DNA from: Chloroflexia bacterium
GTDB lineage: Bacteria; Chloroflexota; Chloroflexia; Thermomicrobiales; UBA6265
Length of the DNA stretch: 18,346 bases
Assembly: GCA_013696265.1 (NCBI GenBank)
Contig: JACCYX010000127.1
Location: 1 to 18,346 of the forward strand
Direction: 5' to 3'
Position numbers and translations under genes: made by a program. Of this stretch, positions 15,342 to 18,346 are shown in pieces (positions within the stretch are counted from its first letter, which is position 1; each line of letters opens with the position of its first letter). The notes beneath the pieces are model-generated. The model worked only from the letters and a program-made list of their open reading frames with translations. It searched no databases and had not been told where the DNA came from.

Positions 15342-15405
15342 TCGCCAGCACCATGTCCGGGCGACTGGCGATGCACAACGGACGGGCGTGTGGCCCGTCC
15401 GTTGT
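15342..15405. other. Two tandem hairpins in the divergent intergenic region
   Basis: The 432-nt gap 15125-15556 between the two divergent YfhO genes contains TCGCCAG (15342-15348) pairing with CTGGCGA (15365-15371), and 4 nt further a perfect 13-bp stem, ACAACGGACGGGC (15375-15387) with GCCCGTCCGTTGT (15393-15405), loop GTGTG. Neither is followed by a T-tract. They could mark the end of a small RNA, form part of a long structured leader, or be protein-binding palindromes. I see no convincing coding sequence in the gap. Confidence 0.55.
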
Positions 15406-15472
15406 TACGTGGCGGGAGATCGTGAGGTCACCCAACTCGACCGGCATTGCACCGCGTGATGAGCGCCGGCAT

Positions 15473-15508
15473 TTGCGGAATTCAACCTGACTGGTATACA
15501 AGAGTCAG
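15473..15508 (+). promoter_or_regulatory. Candidate extended -10 promoter for YfhO paralogue B, inside a palindrome
   Basis: TGGTATACA (15492-15500) resembles an extended -10 element, with TTGCGG (15473-15478) 16 bp upstream of TATACA as a poor -35. CTGACT (15487-15492) and AGTCAG (15503-15508) are inverted repeats bracketing the -10, an operator-like arrangement. The leader to the GTG would be about 50 nt. Confidence 0.35.
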
Positions 15509-15556
15509 GATTGCCAAAAGTACCAGAAGAGTGGATCGATCGGAGCACATTGCCTC

Positions 15557-18103
15557 GTGGTGACCGAAGAGATATTGGAGTCGTCATCGCCCGCGCCACA
15601 TTGGCGCAATCCCGATGCCATCGCGCTCGCCGTCTTGCTGGGTCTCACCCTCGTCGTCATGTGGCGCATCTGGGTCTTTGACAACTGGCTGGCGCGTCAC
15701 GACCTGCTCACCTTCTTCCTGCCGTGGCTCGGCTCATTGGGCGACCGCCTCGGTGGGCTCGATATACCGGCGCTCAACCCATATATCTTCAGCGGGGCGC
15801 CATTCGCGGGCGACCCGGAGTCGGGCTGGATGTACCTGCCGGCGATGCTGACGTTTCCCTTCTTCGAGGTCACCGTTGCCTACAAACTGATGATCCTGCT
15901 CCTGCTGGTAGTCGCGGGCACCTCGACCTACGCCCTCGCCCGGTTGATCGGGTACGGCGTGCTGGCGGCCCTCCTCTCGGCGGTCGCGTTCGAGTTCGGC
16001 CCGTTCGTGTTTGGGCAAACGGACTGCTGCACCGTTGGCACCAAGACGTCGGCGTTCATCCCGGTCGCGTTTCTGGCCGTCGAGTTTGCGCTCAGGGCGA
16101 AGACCTGGCCAACCCGGCTCGCGGCGTGGGTATTAGGCGGTTTCGCGGTCAGCCAGTTTTTCGCGGCGTGGCTCGGGCAGGGCGTGATCAACGCCCTCAT
16201 CCTCGTCGCGGCCTGGATCGTTTTCAGAACGCTGACTACCCCGCCCGAACCTTCCTGGAACGTGAGGGAGCGGTTCACCCAACTCGTCACCACTGGACCG
16301 GCGGTGCTCATTATCGGCTTACTGCTGGGGGCCGCCGGCATCCTGCCTCGCCTGTCGGTCAACGCCGAGTCGAATAACGCGGGCGGCACCTACGAGAACA
16401 CGCCAGGGGCGGCCGATGGAAATTTTCACACGCTGGCCTCCGCGGTCAAGACGATCATCGCCGATGCCCACGGGTTCCGGGGTTCGTCCGTTTGGGGAAT
16501 CGTGCTGGTCCTGACGATACTTTCCTTTTTCCTCATGCGTCGTCGCTCGGTCATCCCCTTCTTCGCGGTCGTGGCGGTCGTGATCCCGGCCCTCGCGATG
16601 GGTGTGCCGATCATCTCGCACTTTTTCTACCTCCTGCCGCTCTACGAGAATATCCACATCCATAGTCCGGGACGTGTTTTCTGGCTCTACCCCTTCATCC
16701 CCGCGATGCTGGCCGGGGCCGCCGTAAACGAATTGCCGCGGCTGGCGTCGATGCGGGGTAAATGGCTCATCGCGATCGTCCCGCTAGCGGTGATCGCGAT
16801 TGCTGTCCCGTACATGGAGGGTCCGGGAAACCAGGAGGTGGGAGTCTGGCTCTGGATCAGCACGATCCTCGCGACCATCGCTGTACTGGTCGCCGCGGCG
16901 GCGGAGTACGCACGCGATCGCGCGGTCCGGCGGCGGATCGTCTGGTGCGCCAGTCTCTCACTCGTGGCGTTGGCGTTCCTGTTGCCCAACGGCCTCGATC
17001 TCGTGCGAGTATTGAGGCAGGATGACCCGCCGCCGGGCGAGTTGGTAATGTGGGGGAACGACCCGTGGATGCAGGGCCTCATCCACGAATCCCTCCGTCA
17101 GGACGACCCCGGCGGGGCCGGGGAGTTCCTTGAGCAACAGCGGGAATCCGAACCGCCGTTTCGATTCGTCGCCTACGGTGGGATTTATCACCCGCAAACG
17201 GTTTTGCGGAGTTATCCGGACCGCCGGCTCGAGCCAGCTATGGTGCATATCTTGCAGAACGCGCGGGCGATGCGGCTCGGACTGGAGACGACCCAGGGCT
17301 ACAACCCACTTCAGCCGCTGGTCTACCAGGAGTTCATCCATGCGCTCAACGGACAGGAACAGAACTATCATTTTGCAAATCTGCTCAACACCGGGGTTAA
17401 TTCACCTCTGCTCGATCTCCTGAACGTCCGCTACATCGTCGTCGACCGGAACATCCCGGAGAATCGCGACGACCACCGGGCACTGGCGGAGACTCGGACC
17501 GAGGTCTACCGCGACGAGAATGTCATCGTCTATGAGAGCCCGGCGGCCCGGTCACGAGCCTGGATGGTCTACGACATCCGGGCGAGTCAGGACCAGGTCG
17601 GTCTCTATCAACTCGCGAGCGGCGACGAGGACGGAGCCGAGGTTGCATTCGTCCAGGGCGAACTTCCCGATACCTCCCCTCCGGCCGATGGAGCCGACCC
17701 GGCGGTTTCGGTCACAAATTCGTCGCCGGACGGCATGACGCTCGATATCTCCCATACCGGCGAGGGTCTCCTGGTCGTCAGCGAGATCTATTCGGAGAAC
17801 TGGGAGGCCACCGTCGACGGCGAGGAGGTCGGGGTGCTCCAGACAGATCATGCGCTGCTGGGAATCCCGATTGGGCCCGGCGAGCACACGGTCGAACTTC
17901 GGTACGATCCCGACGCCTTGACCCTCGGCTTATGGATCAGTGGGATCACCGCAACCGGCGCCATCGTCGCGATCGGTTACGCCGGCTGGAACCTTGTGTC
18001 GCGACGCCGCTGGGCGATTCCCGTGGCAACCGACACCAGCCAGGCCAGCGACAAGGCCCATGACTCGCGGTTCCGCGACGACGTGACAGGTCGCAACGCG
18101 TAG
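15557..18103 (+). CDS. YfhO-family polytopic membrane protein (putative GT-C glycosyltransferase), paralogue B
   Basis: An 848-residue homologue of the divergent gene, with the same architecture: about a dozen membrane segments in residues about 20-480, a large extracytoplasmic region, and a final helix at about 790-814 followed by a 34-residue cytoplasmic tail. The first outer loop has WLARHDLLTFFLPWLG (44-59) with D49 at the position of paralogue A's D53, then SGAPFAGDPESGWMYLPAML (79-98). Shared later motifs include DPGGAGEFLEQQRESEPPFR, LLDLLNVRYIVVD and GPGEHTVELRYDPDAL. It likely transfers a sugar from a polyprenyl-phosphate donor outside the membrane, by analogy with Bacillus YfhO; acceptor and sugar are unknown. 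The start GTG 15557 has GGAG at 15542-15545; the next codon is also GTG. It is followed by a GT2 gene on the same strand. Confidence 0.82.
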   Translation: MVTEEILESSSPAPHWRNPDAIALAVLLGLTLVVMWRIWVFDNWLARHDLLTFFLPWLGSLGDRLGGLDIPALNPYIFSGAPFAGDPESGWMYLPAMLTFPFFEVTVAYKLMILLLLVVAGTSTYALARLIGYGVLAALLSAVAFEFGPFVFGQTDCCTVGTKTSAFIPVAFLAVEFALRAKTWPTRLAAWVLGGFAVSQFFAAWLGQGVINALILVAAWIVFRTLTTPPEPSWNVRERFTQLVTTGPAVLIIGLLLGAAGILPRLSVNAESNNAGGTYENTPGAADGNFHTLASAVKTIIADAHGFRGSSVWGIVLVLTILSFFLMRRRSVIPFFAVVAVVIPALAMGVPIISHFFYLLPLYENIHIHSPGRVFWLYPFIPAMLAGAAVNELPRLASMRGKWLIAIVPLAVIAIAVPYMEGPGNQEVGVWLWISTILATIAVLVAAAAEYARDRAVRRRIVWCASLSLVALAFLLPNGLDLVRVLRQDDPPPGELVMWGNDPWMQGLIHESLRQDDPGGAGEFLEQQRESEPPFRFVAYGGIYHPQTVLRSYPDRRLEPAMVHILQNARAMRLGLETTQGYNPLQPLVYQEFIHALNGQEQNYHFANLLNTGVNSPLLDLLNVRYIVVDRNIPENRDDHRALAETRTEVYRDENVIVYESPAARSRAWMVYDIRASQDQVGLYQLASGDEDGAEVAFVQGELPDTSPPADGADPAVSVTNSSPDGMTLDISHTGEGLLVVSEIYSENWEATVDGEEVGVLQTDHALLGIPIGPGEHTVELRYDPDALTLGLWISGITATGAIVAIGYAGWNLVSRRRWAIPVATDTSQASDKAHDSRFRDDVTGRNA

Positions 18104-18219
18104 CCATTCCGAATGGATGACGTTCCACGAACGATGTATCTTCTCCACAGGGAAGATTCACCCGGAACTCCCGGCGTTCCAAGGTCATCGCAACACTCAA
18201 GAGGGAAGGGAACCGCCAG

Positions 18220-18346
18220 ATGTGGAACGGGCGAACAGTATCGGTCGTGCTCGGAACCTACGCCGAAAGGGATTCGATTCGGGAAGTCATCGACGGCTTC
18301 TTCGCCACCGGCGTGGTCGATGAAGTTCTGGTCGTGAACAACAACG
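18220..18346 (+). CDS. Glycosyltransferase family 2, N-terminal part (runs off the window)
   Basis: ATG 18220 opens a frame that stays open to the window end (42 codons visible). It is preceded by GAGGGAAGGG (18201-18210), a strong Shine-Dalgarno region. The visible protein begins MWNGRTVSVVLGTYAERDSI and reaches VVDEVLVVNNN, the first beta-alpha-beta unit of a GT-A/GT2 fold: the strand VSVVLGTY with the nucleotide-binding Tyr-Ala-Glu (usually Tyr-Asn-Glu), a helix, then the strand EVLVVNNN. Dolichyl/undecaprenyl-phosphate sugar synthases (DPM1-like) have this start. It lies 116 nt after YfhO paralogue B on the same strand, so the two may form an operon in which the GT2 makes the lipid-linked sugar. 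The catalytic DxD and any membrane anchor are outside the window. Confidence 0.8.
   Translation, partial: MWNGRTVSVVLGTYAERDSIREVIDGFFATGVVDEVLVVNNN

Noticed and set aside
15076..15459. 127-codon plus-strand open frame in the divergent intergenic region
   Set aside because: No ribosome-binding site, no domain, and it overlaps the start of paralogue A and the hairpins.
18104..18116. CCATT/AATGG hairpin right after the stop of paralogue B
   Set aside because: Only 5 bp with a 3-nt loop and no T-tract, and the GT2 gene follows on the same strand.

Overview
The window looks like a GC-rich chromosome segment from the Chloroflexota, most likely the Thermomicrobia/Thermomicrobiales. This is an inference from protein style: Tat-exported proteins without a lipobox, leaders of the type 'ASAQDATPAAS', many GTG starts and GC-rich third positions. 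No 16S rRNA or other marker gene is present to prove it. I see no tRNA, rRNA, CRISPR array, insertion sequence or phage gene.

Layout. (1) 1-2501, plus strand: the 3' end of iolB, then iolD, two consecutive enzymes of myo-inositol catabolism, separated by a 215-nt gap holding an 11-bp hairpin. (2) 2564-3514, minus strand: a DapA/NanA-superfamily TIM-barrel lyase that keeps the Schiff-base lysine but has lost other hallmark residues. (3) 3764-4549, plus: a Tat-exported protein made of two tandem dimeric alpha/beta-barrel-like repeats, with a perfect 15-bp tandem duplication in its leader and a clear hairpin terminator. (4) 4652-5653, plus: an APH-fold phosphotransferase. (5) 5879-6799, minus: an LLM flavin-dependent monooxygenase cut short by an in-frame amber codon; the conserved 39-codon C-terminal tail is still present beyond it, down to 5759.

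(6) 7172-12618, plus: a carbohydrate-uptake operon in the order solute-binding protein, MalF-type permease, MalG-type permease, Gfo/Idh/MocA dehydrogenase, FadR-type GntR regulator. The coupling is tight (1-nt overlap between the permeases, 4-nt gap before the regulator). An extended -10 promoter overlaps a GntR-like operator upstream, and strong hairpins separate the solute-binding protein gene from the permeases. No ATPase gene is present, so the transporter probably uses a shared MsmK/UgpC-type ATPase encoded elsewhere.

(7) 12641-18346: two large YfhO-family polytopic membrane proteins of similar architecture, divergently transcribed from a 432-nt intergenic region with tandem hairpins, followed by the start of a GT2 glycosyltransferase at the right edge. 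By analogy with Bacillus CsbB-YfhO, this suggests lipid-linked sugar formation (GT2) and extracytoplasmic transfer to a surface polymer (YfhO), here with two YfhO paralogues.

The most notable observations are the readable nonsense mutation in the LLM gene, the duplicated divergent YfhO pair next to a GT2, the exported two-repeat protein with its leader duplication, and the RNA hairpins in the ABC operon.
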